Source of the DNA: Ochotona curzoniae
Taxonomy: Eukaryota; Chordata; Mammalia; Lagomorpha; Ochotonidae
NCBI RefSeq assembly: GCF_017591425.1
Contig: NW_024466599.1
Location: forward strand, 29,550,001-29,614,000
Reading direction: 5' to 3'
Length of the DNA: 64,000 nt
How positions within the stretch are numbered: position 1 is the first letter of the stretch; each line of letters opens with the position of its first letter. The translations under genes were made by a program, and so were the position numbers. Under the pieces are notes generated by a model. That model was not told the origin of the DNA. It did not search any database and was given only the letters and a program-made list of their open reading frames with translations. Shown here piece after piece: positions 23,034 to 35,111 of the stretch.

Positions 23034-23242
23034 GTACCAGTCCATCAAACATGTTTATAAATGTTTGGTTCCTGCTGTACAACCATGTAAATATCCCCAG
23101 CTATAGTAAACTACCTAGATTACCTTGCACCTAGGCAAGTGTTAAATTACTGGGAGGCATTGTGGGCCTGGTTAATGCCAAATCTGCATTAACTATACCA
23201 GTATGCCAGCACAGTTGCTTTTTTTTTCTTTAAAAAAAAAAA

Positions 23243-25830
23243 GTGGGGAAGTTGGGGAACTCCAGGCTAGTACACGCCCCCTGCCCCCAGGTTGGTGGAG
23301 CTGCAGGTTGCCCAGGAAGGGGGTCTGGGGACATACTGGAGAGAGGCTGAGGGTATGTTTGACAGGGAAGGAATGACTTCTGGGGGACTTCTACAGACCA
23401 AATACTACACTAGCAGGTAAATGAGGGAGCTGAGATGGAGTGGTTTAGAGAGGGTAAACCAGAAAGCATGTCTGGCTCACGCCAAAGCTAAATAGCATCA
23501 TCCACTATACATGTGTACTCTCAATAGCAGAGGGTGGGGAGCATAGATGGCCGGGCTTGGTCACAGTACCTGCCCATGAGTGTTGGAGCAGGGGGTAGGC
23601 CACATCAGGCTGGGCTGCAACACCCATCAGAACAAGTAAGTCACTTCTGGTGGCAGATTCTGTAGGGGAATTGTGGGCTTGCCTTTGTGGGACTGCAGCA
23701 CCCGCCAGTTTATGTAGAGACCTGAGGGCGGCAATGGGCCAGGCAGGACCACAGAATCTCACCTGACAGGAACTCACCTGATACTCACAGGAGTTGGGGC
23801 TTGGAGAAGGCTGAGCGAGGCCAGGTAAATGTAAGAACTGGGACTAGGGGTAGACCATGTCAAACAGGACTGCTGCCCCCACCAGCATGCGTGAGATCTG
23901 GGGCTGGGATCAGGCCTAGTAGGGGAACTTGGGAAATTCCCCTACTAGCTCACAGTTCCCACTGGGGAGCACAAGAACCAGGGCTGGTAATGGGCCAAGC
24001 CAGGCAAGTCTGCAGCACTCATTAGCATTTCCATTTGCTGCCTGTGGGGACAAGCCAAGCTAGGCCAGGCTAGGCCAAGCCACAGCATTCACTGGCACAC
24101 AGGACAGAAAAGGGTGTGGATCACACCCAGCTGTGCTAGGTTGCAACACCTGGCAGTGAAAGCTGAGACTGCGGGTGAGCCATGCTAGGCTGGATCAAAA
24201 CACCCACCAGCATGCTCAAAGGGAGCTCTGGAGACACCTCTACTGAGCTGCAACTCCCACTGATGAATGCAAGAACCAGGGCTGTGAGCAAACTAGACTA
24301 GGCAAGGATGCAGCACCCATTGGCATGCATGTAGGTTGGGTATATGAGCTGCCCAGACTAGGCTAGGCTCCAATACCTGTTGGCAATGAAAACCAGAATG
24401 GGTGTGGGACATGCCAGGCTAGGCTCAAGCACCTACTGGTCATATGAGAGCCAGGTCTGAGAGTGGGTGAGGCTGACCCAGGCTGTAGCACCTATTAGAG
24501 AGAACTAGAATGGATGTGGGCCAGTCAGGCTAGACCTCAGTACCCATCAGTGAGTGCCAGGACTGGGAATCAGCCATTCTGTCTAGGTAGCAGCACACAC
24601 TGGCACACATGAGATTCATTGTAGGTGGTAGGCCTGGTCAGGGAACTTGGGGAACTCCCTACTATACAGAGCTTCCCCTGGTAAGTGTGAGTGTTTGGGC
24701 TGGAAACAGGCTATACCAGGCTGGACTGTAGCACCCATTGGCACACATGTGAGCCAGGTCTAGAGGCAGGCCAGACAGGGTCAGTCCGCAGCACACATTG
24801 GCATTGGTGAAAGCCAGGGCAAGGTGTATGCCAGACCAGATTGGAATGCAACACTCACCAGTGACATGAGGGCTGGAAGTGGGCCAAGCTGGGTTATGCT
24901 GCTGCACCTACCACTGAGAGCTGGGACTAGAGGCTGGCAGGGATGAGCCAGGCTGTAACACCTGCTGGCAAAGGCTGAGGCTGGGGGCAGGTCATCTCAG
25001 AATAGGCCTCAGCACCAGCTGGCACACTAAGACCCAAATTGGGACTAGGGACAGACTGATCTGGGCTAGGTTACTGCACCCACTGGTTTGCATGAGAATC
25101 AGAATTGATGTGGGCCAGCACTAGCTAGCAAGAGTTAGGGCTGGGAACAAGTCAGATCAGGCTAGACTCACAGTACACCATGGCAGGTGCAAGATCCAGG
25201 GCTGGGAACAAGCTTGGCAGGACAACTGTGGGTATACTTATGACTGATGACCACAAGAACCAGGGCTGGGGGTGTGGCCAGCTGGACAAGGTGGTGGCAC
25301 CTGTCAGCATTCATAAAGGCCGGGTCTGGGGGCAGTGCAGGCTGAACTAAGCACCCATGGATGTGCATGAGAGCCAGATGGGATGCAAGCTGAGCTGGGC
25401 TAGGCTGCAACAGAGGCTGGCACACACAAAAATTGGGGCTAGGGACAGACCTGGTAGGTGTTACTGGGGGTCACCCGACTAGGCCGTGACACCTGCTGGT
25501 ATGTGTGAAGACTGGGTCTGTGGTGGGCTGGCTGGACTAGGCTGCAGAAGCTATCAGTTCACATGAGATATAAAGCTGAGGCAGAACTGACCAGGCAGCT
25601 GCATCTACCAGTATGTGTATTGGCTAATGCAGGTGGTATGTTGTACCTGATCTTGCACTGGCTGGCGCATACAAGAATTAAGTCTGAGGTCATCCCAGGC
25701 AAAATTTCTTGGGGGACTTGCCAACTATATCACTAGACTCAGACCTTGGCCACAGAGAAAAATCACAAGATATGTGGTCTGACCCTTGGAGTGCAAGTAT
25801 CAGGACTGGGCCTCCTCATTTGCTGATGCT
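23243..25830 (+). repeat. GC-rich degenerate minisatellite array, about 2.6 kb
   Basis: A 50-75 bp unit recurs throughout: a 'gcacccaytggca' block, then 'catgagagccagg', then 'gctgggggtgggccaggct' and 'aggctgca'. Successive block starts near 24731, 24791, 24848, 24904, 24957 and 25010 give spacings of 53-60. A second block around 'ggggaacttggggaactcc' interrupts at longer, irregular intervals (23246, 23922, 24642, with weaker forms at 23657 and 25708). G-rich on the plus strand. Short open frames are by-products. It begins just after an A-run (23231-23241) and runs into 25835-26340. Confidence 0.85.
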
Positions 25831-25834
25831 CATG

Positions 25835-26340
25835 CAGCACACAGCATGCCCAGATGCACATGGGAGACATGACAGCCAGCTCAGCTAGGCTAGTAAGGGA
25901 CATCAACTACCTTGTCAGAGGATGGAAAGCAGAACAGGTTGGACAATTTTTCTGGCAAGCTTTGCATATCTTCCTGGGTCTGTGGATGCACTACAATGGA
26001 CTTTATCAACCAATAGAACTTGTAAAGATTTTTCTCAAGCCTGGAGCAAAGAAATCAACAATGCATCAAAACTATCAAAACCACTCAAGGAACACCCTCT
26101 GAACACTCTTCCATCAAGAGCATCAAAAGACTATCCCCCATGTCTGGGCGTTAATGTGTTCTGATAACACAAGCAGGCCCTCCCCCTCAGAGCCTGTGGA
26201 CACAGGAGAGGGAAAAAAAACTGAAATATATGCCCCACCCACCTTCCTGTGTACCTAAACCTCTCCACCCTAAGCAAGGATCCACATGGGCATGCATCCC
26301 TCTCAACTATGTAAACAATAAAAGAACATTAAATTTTAAA
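25835..26340 (+). mobile_element. 3' module of the minisatellite element (retroposon-like)
   Basis: Aligns by eye with 1701-2173 over most of its length: 'gacatgacagcc' with 'gacatggcagat', 'gcagaacaggttggacaa' with 'gcagaacaacttggacaa', and 'tctcaactatgtaaac' with 'tctcaactatataaac'. It ends in an AATAAA signal (26317-26322) and an A-rich end. An 82-codon frame (25854-26102) exists, but the related copy lacks it, so it is probably not coding. No TSD was found around the array-plus-module unit. Confidence 0.68.
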
Positions 26341-27330
26341 ATTGTGTAAATGTTTGAACATGACCACAACTGGATCCTAGACCCTTTGCAAACAGATGAC
26401 TGCAAATAGGTACACGAAGTTAGCACTGCTTCCTAATTGTATTCCCCAAGATTTCCCAGTCAGCCCTGCCAAGACACGCTCTGTTACAACTGAGAAAAAA
26501 AAAAAAAAAATGAAGGCTAAGTGGCTAGGCCAAGACACATAAGCCTAGTCCAGCTCTTACTCTCCTGCACCACACTGCCTGCTTTTATTGCACAAGTCCC
26601 TTCCCCTATGCTGATGCCTTTGATTTAGCCAGATGGTTAACACGGTTTTCTGTTTTTTTGCCAAAACAATGCTTGCTTTCCAAAAAAATCTCAAATTAAG
26701 CAGCTCATGACTTCTTCTTAAGATAAAGAGAAGTGAATCCTAACAAGGCATTGTGGAAAGCAACTTGACAGGACCACATCGCTTCTGTTTACTATCTCTG
26801 CATGCCAGATGCCTGCTTTCTTCTATCTGTCTACAAGAGATATGTGATTGGATTTGAATTCTCTAACACTGTTTCCTGGAAAGGCTCCAGAACCACTGGT
26901 GTGTGTCTATAAGCAAGGAGAATCCCTTTGCCAACCTTGTACTGACATGTTCTCAGGCACGACAAAGTCCCAAACTCAGCTTTGAGTAGTAAAATGTATC
27001 TCAGCATTTGCTGAGTTTCAGAAGCAAAGGGAGAATAAAAAATCAGACATGCAGTCCAAGACTCCAGACTGACCATGCTAACCACAAAGATCCTCTGAAA
27101 GGAAAAGTTAAAGTGCCATTGTCCAGTAATGTCTGGGGAATCCGTGTTTTGATATAGTTTAGGCAAGACAATTACAAATAATATTTAATCAAAATCTTTA
27201 TTTTCCACATATTGAAATGTTTTTTAGAAATATTTCAATTCCTTCAATGTTACTGAAGACAAGCTGTTCATAACACATAACTGGACATGAGCACACCTTG
27301 ATCCAACCATCTTCTAAAGGAGTTAATTTA
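26341..27330. other. Mostly unassigned
   Basis: 26500-26590 resembles antisense MIR ('gaaggctaagtggctagg'). A 111-codon minus-strand frame at 26831-27166 shows no domain. Nothing else. Confidence 0.4.
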
Positions 27331-27683
27331 GAGGCCACAATGTGACGTAGCAGGTAAAGTCACCATTTGTGATGCTGCATCCCATATGGGCACCAGTTTG
27401 TGTCCCGGCTGCTCCATTTTTAATCCAGTTCCTCCATGCCAACAGCCTGAGAAACACAGCAGAAGGTGGTCCAAGTCTTTGGGTCCCTATCACACACGCT
27501 GGAGACTAGAGTGAAACTCTTGGCTACTGGTTTCAGCCTGGCCCAACCCTGGCTTTTGCAGCTATCTAGGGAGTAAACCAGTGAATGATACTCTCTCTTC
27601 TTTCTCTCCCTCTTCCCCATTTCACCCTTCTTTTTGCAACTCTTTAAAACAAATAAATAAATCTTTTATCTAAAAACAAAACC
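27331..27683 (+). mobile_element. CSINE with TSD
   Basis: 'gaggccacaatgtgacgtag' head, 'gcatcccatatgggcacc', tail 'aaataaataaatctttt'. Flanks 'agttaattta' and 'agttcattta' are the likely TSD. Confidence 0.92.
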
Positions 27684-28224
27684 AGTTCATTTAAAGCTGA
27701 CAATACAGCCTCACTGTTTCAGAGGACAGCTAACAGATTACACCACTGGCTGCTTAAGGAATTAATAGTGTCACTCATTGCACTACGGATCCTGCTTAGA
27801 TATAACCCTCTCATTAGCTGTCTTTCTGCCATAGACCTTAGACACATTGCTATCATTTTCTCCCATTCCAGCGCAGAAAACACTTAGACATTCCACTCTT
27901 TCATATGCTATGATGGACTGGTCTCTGAGAGATCTTGCCAACTTTGAGTTAAAGGTACCATTTTCAGTAATATTTCTTCTCCTTTCTCTCTTTTACAGGC
28001 AATCTTTTGGCTTACTCATGTTGGGTATTTCTCAGCGTGGGGTGGCCCACAGTCACACGTGAATGCACATTTATTCCTTCACTATCAAATAAACTGTCTG
28101 TTTGCACATGGGGAATAAAAGAATAGTGTCCATTTATGCTAAGTTGTTACACTCCTTTACTATTCCACAATTCTTTGACAACCAAGTTTCCAATCTTTCA
28201 TTCCTAAAAGTTTTGATCTCTACA
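27684..28224. other. Unassigned; holds a terminal-exon-like signal
   Basis: 27980-27999 is a pyrimidine tract ending in acag. About 90 bases on, an AATAAA lies at 28088-28093. No coding frame supports an exon. Confidence 0.3.
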
Positions 28225-28227
28225 TTA

Positions 28228-28600
28228 AATGAGAGAGCCTAAAGACTCATTTTCAAAGGCTGCCATAACAAAACACCAAATAGCAGGTGACTTAAACAAC
28301 AGAAATTTCTTTCTTAGTAATTCTAGATGCTGAAAATCCAAGATCCGAGTTTCAGTAGGATTCACCTCCCTGTAGTCTCTCTCCGTGGCTCGCAGATGTT
28401 CCCTCTCGTGCTGCCTCAGCATATAATCTTTGCTCTTGTGTCCCCTATGTTTTTCCCTCAGTCCCAATGAATTAACACCCACCCTATGGGCCTCATTTTA
28501 ATCTAAGCACGTTCTAAAAACCTTATCCCCAAATGCAGTCTCATCCTGAGATACTAGAAGCTGAGGCCTCAACATATGAACCTTTTTGAGGACAGATGGG
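28228..28600 (-). mobile_element. MLT1/MST-type LTR (ERVL-MaLR), antisense
   Basis: Complement of the MaLR LTR pattern: 'ctgccataacaaaacacc', 'cttaaacaacagaaattt', 'gaaaatccaagatccgag', 'cttatccccaaatgcagtc', 'aggcctcaacatatgaac'. Confidence 0.82.
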
Positions 28601-29760
28601 TAATCCAGCCTTACTATTACAGAAAGTGTCCAAATTATATCAAACAATATAGAAATCTCTTCCTAGCTTAGGAGCTCTGTGGTAGTTCAGGGATATGCAG
28701 AAAGTCACAGCCAGATCCAACATGTGGTTTAATTTTAGGGACTGCATGCTTCTTGCTCCCTAAAAATATTTCAGATGCTTTCAAATTCTCCTATTCAAGA
28801 TTCATATTTTTTTTCTTAAACAGAGGCTTTATTCTGTTATAACACAGACAGCCTTATATTGAGCCTCATCTGTCATTTAGAGTTCAGCGCAGCCATTGCT
28901 TCCTTCCTAAGGACAGTTTTTGATGCAAGGCAGATGACTGAGCACCAATAAAGCTGTGGAAGAACTGAGGGAGAACCACGGATGGAGTCAATGGAGACAA
29001 ACGGGATCCCAAATACGAGGCCAGAGGCCTGAGAAGCAGCCTGGTTCGCTTCCCCATCTGGCCTGGACAGGCACAGAGTTTGCCGGGTCACACTCCTGTC
29101 TAGAGTGTTCAAGTCCTACTAGAAAGCAGCTGCTCAGTCAGGGACAACCTTCCCTCACTGGTTCCATTATGCCTATCGTGGGGACAGGTGACAGGTGCTG
29201 AAAATGCATCATGAGCCGTGATGTTCTCCAGCAGCGGGCATGGACCATAAAACCTTCCCACACATTTTCTGCCCCTTTTGTTTTCCAGGCACCAATGGAA
29301 GCCAAGGACTTGGAAGCCATAAGAAATGGTATAATTACAAAATTTTTAAATCAACACATGGCAGACCTCCCAGTGAATATTGGCACCTAAATGTAACTGT
29401 TTAAGTGATAATTCCTGTGGGCTTAAAATCTCAGAGACTTCAGGCTCTGTCCCTTCCAGCAACCAAGTAGTAAGCTAATAATCACAAGTCAATGCCGTCT
29501 AGGTATGTCTGGGTTTTGCAGGAAATTAATAACCACATCAGAGGTGATGGTTTGTGCTAAGGTTATGGAAGAATGAAATACTGATAAGAAGAGTATTATT
29601 TGATGTTTAACATAAAACAAGTTCTGCTTAGATGTTACTATTCAATTCAGGTCAATCTATAATATTAATAATTACAAGCAGATCACTGATGCTGCAACTC
29701 TCATTTCCCTGTGAAACACCAGGCATAATGAAAAATACACAATGAAATAATAAAGTACTG
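28601..29760. other. Unassigned; holds a splice-like micro-exon candidate
   Basis: No repeat named. A strong pyrimidine tract ends at AG 29287-29288 and a GT follows at 29329-29330. Overlapping short frames on both strands at 28873-29320 show no domain. Confidence 0.35.
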
Positions 29761-29764
29761 ATAT

Positions 29765-29890
29765 GTGAAAACAGCACTTGCCTTGGAGCCAAGTGTCTTC
29801 AATTCTGGTTCCACTCCAATACTAACTAGTTACGACAACAAGCTCCACACCTCTCCGGTTACTGAGTGCCTTCTGTGAGTTACAAACCTC
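29765..29890 (+). mobile_element. MIR SINE fragment
   Basis: 'cttgccttggagccaag', 'aattctggttccactcc', 'actaactagttacgac' follow the MIR core in order. Confidence 0.6.
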
Positions 29891-30284
29891 AGGAGAGCAC
29901 GGCCACCACATACTTTGTATGTAAGATGCTTATTACATATTTATTCCATTAACGAATGTCTTAGAGAGGGTTCTACCTAATTAAGTCATTCAAACTAAGA
30001 AGAAGGTGAACACTGATTTAAACTCCCACTGCTAAGGAGAAAGAAGTGTCTGTGTATTTAGATATAGAGAAAGTGGATTCATTTTTGAACAGTAAAAACA
30101 AGTCAGAAATACGGATAAATCTGGGGGTGACATATAGCAAAAGTACAGCCATCTGTCTAAGTCATGAATTTAAAACATTAAATACATGGGGAGGGAGAGA
30201 AACCACAAGTGTGGTAATATGGAAGCAAAGCCCAAATCTATAACGGAATTGAAAGTAATCTGTAAAAGACTTCAATTTAGTGAC

Positions 30285-30640
30285 ACATAAGTGTCCACAC
30301 CAGTGCCTGGAACATGGTAGACACTTAAGTGTTTCTTGAATAAAAACATAAGTAGTTGAATGCCTATGAGGGACAAAGCACGCTGGGAGGTACAGTGAGA
30401 GATGCTGGGATGAACAGAAAGTCCTCCCTGCTTTCTAGAGGCTCACAAGGTATTCAGGGAACCACTTTGATGCAAAGCTCAACGAAATGCATGCTAAATA
30501 AAAGTAAAGGAACATGTGATGGAAGGTAGGAAGAGTTAATTGTGAGGAGAAGTGAAAGAAGACATAAGGGATCACAGAGGAGGTAGAATTTAGGTTACGC
30601 TTTACAAAAGACTGCCCAGCTTGAAGAAATGGCAGCAACA
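30285..30640 (-). mobile_element. L2 3' end, antisense, with an inverted tail piece
   Basis: 30290-30350 reads as a sense L2/MIR tail ('gtgcctggaacatggtag'). 30358-30640 reads as the complement of the L2 3' end ('gatgctgggatgaacag', 'agaggctcacaaggtattc', 'cacagaggaggtagaattt'). Confidence 0.65.
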
Positions 30641-30795
30641 AGGTTAAAAAAAAAATGGGGTTGCTGGCTGATTTAGGAAGCCCAAGTACACACACAGTAC
30701 TTTGGGAAACGGTCTTGGAAAGGAGGGGCAGGATCATGTAGAAGGATCTTACAGCCACTTTTGAATCAGGCCTTTGTGAAAGAAGTGGGTTCCTT

Positions 30796-31104
30796 GACTG
30801 TGGCATGTCAGGTGAAGCCACCATCTGCAATTCTATATCCCCAATTGGGTATTAGTTCAAATCACAACTGCTCTACTTCTTACCCATTCCCTACAATGGC
30901 TTGGAAAAACAGTGCAGGATAGCCCAAATGTCTGCCACCCATGTGGAAGACCCAGATGAAGCCCTGACTCTTGGATCCTGGCTTCATCCTGGCCCAGAAA
31001 TGCCCATGGCAGCCACTGGTGGAATGAACCAGCAAAGGGAAAATCTCTCCCTTTGTGTATATAACTCTGACCTTCCAAATTAATAAATAAATCTTAAAAA
31101 AAAA
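30796..31104 (+). mobile_element. CSINE with TSD
   Basis: 'gactgtggcatgtcaggtg' head to 'aataaataaatctta' tail. Flanks 'agtgggttcctt' and 'agtagattcctt' are the TSD. Confidence 0.9.
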
Positions 31105-31590
31105 AGTAGATTCCTTTTTCTTTCTCCCTCCAGGCTTCTGAAGCATTTGCTTCTCTGAAACTATCAAAAACTATGATTTTATTAAATGATTTTAATCTGT
31201 GTAAGATGATTGTCATACTGAAACTACTTTAAGGCTTCACAAGTCAAAAGAATGTGAAGAAAATATGGGATAGATTAACACACAGGTATAGTTCAGTTCT
31301 TCCTTCTTGAAGTATTTAAACTCTGGATAACAAAATCTCATTTTGTTTCAGTTCTTATCTTTGGAAGAGGCCCCTTAATGTCTGTATTAGCAACCCAGGA
31401 GCATCCCTGACAGTTCTGCTTACAAAAAGAAGTTTAACAGAGTCTAGACAGTATTCATTTGACGGAGTGTAGAGTAAGGATATGTTAACCTCCAAACATC
31501 GACACAGCCCTGCTGGCAACGCACAGTCTTCGGATCATGTCGAGAGAACAGAAACAGAGACAGAGCTTCCTGAGAGTTAAGCAGATCAAG
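31105..31590. other. Unassigned stretch
   Basis: Nothing recognisable. Confidence 0.4.
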
Positions 31591-31591
31591 G

Positions 31592-31893
31592 CTACCAGAG
31601 GGAGACTCTCAGGACAGAAGCTCTAACCACCACTCCAAATGCTGGTTCATTACCCAAGTGGTCACAATGGCCAGAGCTGAGCCAATCCACAGCCAGGAGC
31701 CAGGAACTTCTTCCAGGTCTCCCATGTGGGTGCAGAGTCCTAAGGCTTTAGGCTGTCCTTGACTGCTTTCCCAAGCCACAAGCAGGAAGCTGGATGGGAA
31801 GTGGAACAGCCACGACCTGAACCAGCATCCATATGGGCACCAGCGCATACAAGGTGAGAATTTCGCCACAAGGTGAGAATCATGCCAGGCCCC
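31592..31893 (-). mobile_element. CSINE, antisense, with small head duplication
   Basis: 'ctggttcattacccaagtg', 'ggtctcccatgtgggtgc', 'gctggatgggaagtgg', head ending 'gccaggcccc'. Near the head, 'acaaggtgagaat' is repeated after 19 bases (31850 and 31869). Confidence 0.92.
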
Positions 31894-32239
31894 ATTCAAC
31901 ATCCTTTATATAGGATACAACTAAACTCAACTTGCACCATGAGTTGGCTGCAAAATAGAAACTCCTTAGGGAACAACACAGAAGAACCCTGCATCCCTGA
32001 CACAGCAGAGTATCAAACCAGCCTTATACTAACTACTGCAAAACATTTACCAGAAAGAAACAACTATTTCTGGGTCTCTATTATTTAGGATTTTTTTAAT
32101 CCTCAGAGTGAGTCAAGCTAATACAAAGCCAAATACAAAATGGGCTGTTCAATACGTATAAATCTGAAATACATGGCACTGGCTTAATAGAGTAATTAGA
32201 TTTTCACAGGGCTGATAAAGTAGTAACCATCTTTATAGC

Positions 32240-32535
32240 TCAGCGAAACATTTAATAAAACATTGTGGTACACGTTTCCTGATATCCCATTTTAGAGGGC
32301 CAGTTTGAATCCTGGCTGTTCTGTTTCTGATCCAGATTCCTGCTATTATAGCTGAAGAAAGCAAAGAAAGATGGCCAAATTGAGAGACCAGTATGGAGCT
32401 CCTGGTTCCTGACTCCTGGCTCCTGGCATAGGACTGGCCCAGCCCTGTATCATCCATATGAGGAGTGAAATCAGAGAATGGTTGATTTCTCTATTTATCT
32501 GTGTGTGTATCATAAATAAATAAATCTTTTTAAGA
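32240..32535 (+). mobile_element. CSINE
   Basis: 'gatatcccattttagagggc', 'ttgaatcctggctgttc', 'agctcctggttcctg', tail 'aataaataaatctttt'. Confidence 0.85.
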
Positions 32536-32661
32536 GCTGTCACTTATAAAAGATTAGAAAAGAAGAAACAGGAAGGAGATAGGCAGGCAGACATCCTGGT
32601 TTAACTGAGGTTCAGAAAAATTCTTTCATCTAGTCTTTGGCAAGCAATAATTAATTTATTA

Positions 32662-32765
32662 CCAGTTGCTTAGTCAGATATTTACTTTGTGAAAGTATTG
32701 TTCCAGGCACCTGGGATGTATAAGTAAACAAAATTGTAATGGTGTTTGCTCTCGTGGTCACTATC
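32662..32765 (-). mobile_element. L2 3'-end fragment, antisense
   Basis: 'cagatatttactttgtg', 'ttccaggcacctgggatg' and 'aagtaaacaaaattg' are the complement of the L2 terminal block. Confidence 0.6.
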
Positions 32766-33837
32766 TTTTGGGATGATGGCAGCTCCCAAAGACCGTGTGG
32801 AGGAAAACATTTTGAGACCTTCCCTGAAGGTTCTCATTTCTACAGCCAGCCAACCCAATGTTAATCTCCACACTTCCTTGTGCCCTTGAATAATAAGGCA
32901 TAATTTCTTATTGGCACTATTCTCAGGTCTTGAGTTTCAACGATTTTTTCATTTGTAGAAAAGGCAAGATACTTGAAAAGGGAATGCTTTTGCTTTGTTT
33001 TTTGTTGTTTTGGTTAATTTTAAAAGCTTGGCTTAGAATATCAAGAATATAAAGCCTGAAAGAAAGGAGCAGAGTTTATACATAAACACAGTTTGGAAAT
33101 AGAATACATGAACTGTCAGTTTTCTCATCATGCAGAGAGAAGATCAAAGACCTTTCTGAATTGAAGAGCTTCAAAATGGAGAGATAAAAGTAAGAGAGAA
33201 AATTACTCATAATGGTTCCTGAAATAAAGGCGCCTCTTTGAAAAGAAACTTTGGCCCGGTTTCCTGGTATCCCAGAGAGATATAGGAATTTAAGATTAGA
33301 GAATGTCTCACAAATTCACATAATGTTGCTTACAAGAGGCAGTGTTCCCACCACAGCAGAACTGGGGCTTACTACTGCAGGCATAAAGAGCCAAATAGAG
33401 CTGCCTCTGTCCCCTTTACCCCAATCTCCTTCAGTTTTGACTACTATGCAACACACCACAAGATTGTCCTAACGCCAATGAAGGTACACAGCTGGGAAAA
33501 CACCAAGGGACCACGAGAGACAACCACCCTTAAATTTAAAAGATCCTGGCGTAGACCTTCTGAGCAGAATGCAGAGCAGGGTGAGGGTCTTTTTAGACAG
33601 CTGGTAGCAGGGACAGAGTCCTCAAGTTGTCTGAGGAAATGACAGAGGATGAAAATTAGCAATGGATGAGACAGTCCCTCCTCCTCCTTCCATAATCTCT
33701 CACTCCACTACATTATTATTGACCAATAAGATTAAACTACTGTCTAATAGTAGTTAGCTTCTCCTAATTATTATTTAAAACAAGGCTCTTTACATTTATT
33801 TTTCTTGCTGTATATGTGACATTAAATTTCTATTCAT
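32766..33837. other. Unassigned stretch
   Basis: No gene or named repeat. Frames at 33251-33472 and 33444-33662 show no domain. Confidence 0.4.
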
Positions 33838-34092
33838 GGGACTGGTATTGTGGCATAGCACTTAAAGCTGCTACATGTGACACCAGTTCAAGTCCTGGCT
33901 GCTCCACTTTCAATCCAATTGCCTGATAATGGCCTAGAAAAACAGAGGAAGATGGTTCGGGTATTTGGGTCCCTGTCACCCATGTGGAAGATCTAGATGG
34001 CGCTCCTAGCTCCTGCTTTCAATATATTTCTCTGTCGCGCTCTCCTCCCTCCTTCCCACCTCTTTCAAGAACATACATAAATCTTTTTTTTT
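33838..34092 (+). mobile_element. CSINE
   Basis: 'gggactggtattgtggcata' head, 'ccagttcaagtcctggctgc', 'cacccatgtggaagatc', tail 'acataaatcttttt'. The 3' CT block is shortened. Confidence 0.9.
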
Positions 34093-34204
34093 ATCGTACT
34101 CAGTGATAAATATTAACAACATGCAGCAGAGTAATCTGAGACCGGGTGATGGGAAAGGAAACACATGGATGATTTTCATGTCATGAATAGGTTTCCCCAT
34201 GAAA

Positions 34205-35065
34205 ATAATATTTGAATTGACATCTGAAATTTTAGAAAAGGCCAGCTATGGGAAGGTGTGTATACAAATTTTTTCAGCAGAATAAAAAACAAATGCAAAG
34301 TTTTCTAAAGTGGAGATGAACTTGCTGTGTTTGGTTGACTGAAGGAAAATCAGTGTGGCTGGAGCAGAGTAAGCAAGAAGCGTAAAATGAGTCGGAGAAA
34401 TGGACATGACTATCGTGCAGGATCTTAAAGGCAATGGAAAGAAAGATGTCTGAACTGAATTTTAAACTAAATTTAGGAAGAAGTCATTGGTGAGTGTTAA
34501 GAAGATAGATGATATATGATTTATTATTTATTTTGTTTGTTAATAGAGAAGAGATTAGAGTGAAACTGAAATGAAATTGGAGAGAATAGCTATGAGGCCA
34601 TTAAAGTGACCCAGGGGAACATGTTGGTCGCTTAAGTTGAAGGTAATTGTTGGAGAAATAGAACAAAGTGAACATATTGAGGACATATTTTGGAGATAAA
34701 ACTGATGAACTGCAAATGACATGTGAAGAAAACAATGGGATGACTCTAGGTTAATCAAGAAAACTGGAAAAGTTGGTGCCATTTTCCAGAGAAGACATTT
34801 AGAAAAGAACAGTTAGGAAAATGAAAAGGCAGAAATTAAAGAGTTCTATTTGAGGATTTTTACATTAAGACACCTATTAGACATCAAGTCAAATAAGCAG
34901 TTTGACATTAAGTAGACAGTTTAATTTATGAGATTGCAGCTCAAAGGAAGGGAAAATGTAGAGGTTTACATTTAGGAATCATCTGAATATTGATGGTATT
35001 AATACTACAGAACTAAATGAAATCCTCCAGGAAGATAGAGTAGCTAGGACCCTAGGAGCCTAGGC
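34205..35065 (-). mobile_element. L2 LINE, antisense
   Basis: Complement of the L2 3' half: 'tgtggctggagcagagtaag', 'tgcaggatcttaaaggc', 'gaagaagtcattggtgag', 'acacctattagacatcaag', 'catctgaatattgatgg' in order. Minus-strand frames within it are chance. Confidence 0.8.
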
Positions 35066-35111
35066 AGGTGGAGGAGACAAGAGAGAGTCAGTTAAAAGAC
35101 AGAAAAGGGAC

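Noticed and set aside
23505..25425. Several 70-90 codon frames in the minisatellite
   Set aside because: By-products of a GC-rich repeat; no conserved peptide across units.
25854..26164. 82- and 80-codon overlapping frames in the 3' module
   Set aside because: The related copy at 1701-2173 has stops in the matching frames, so coding selection is unlikely.
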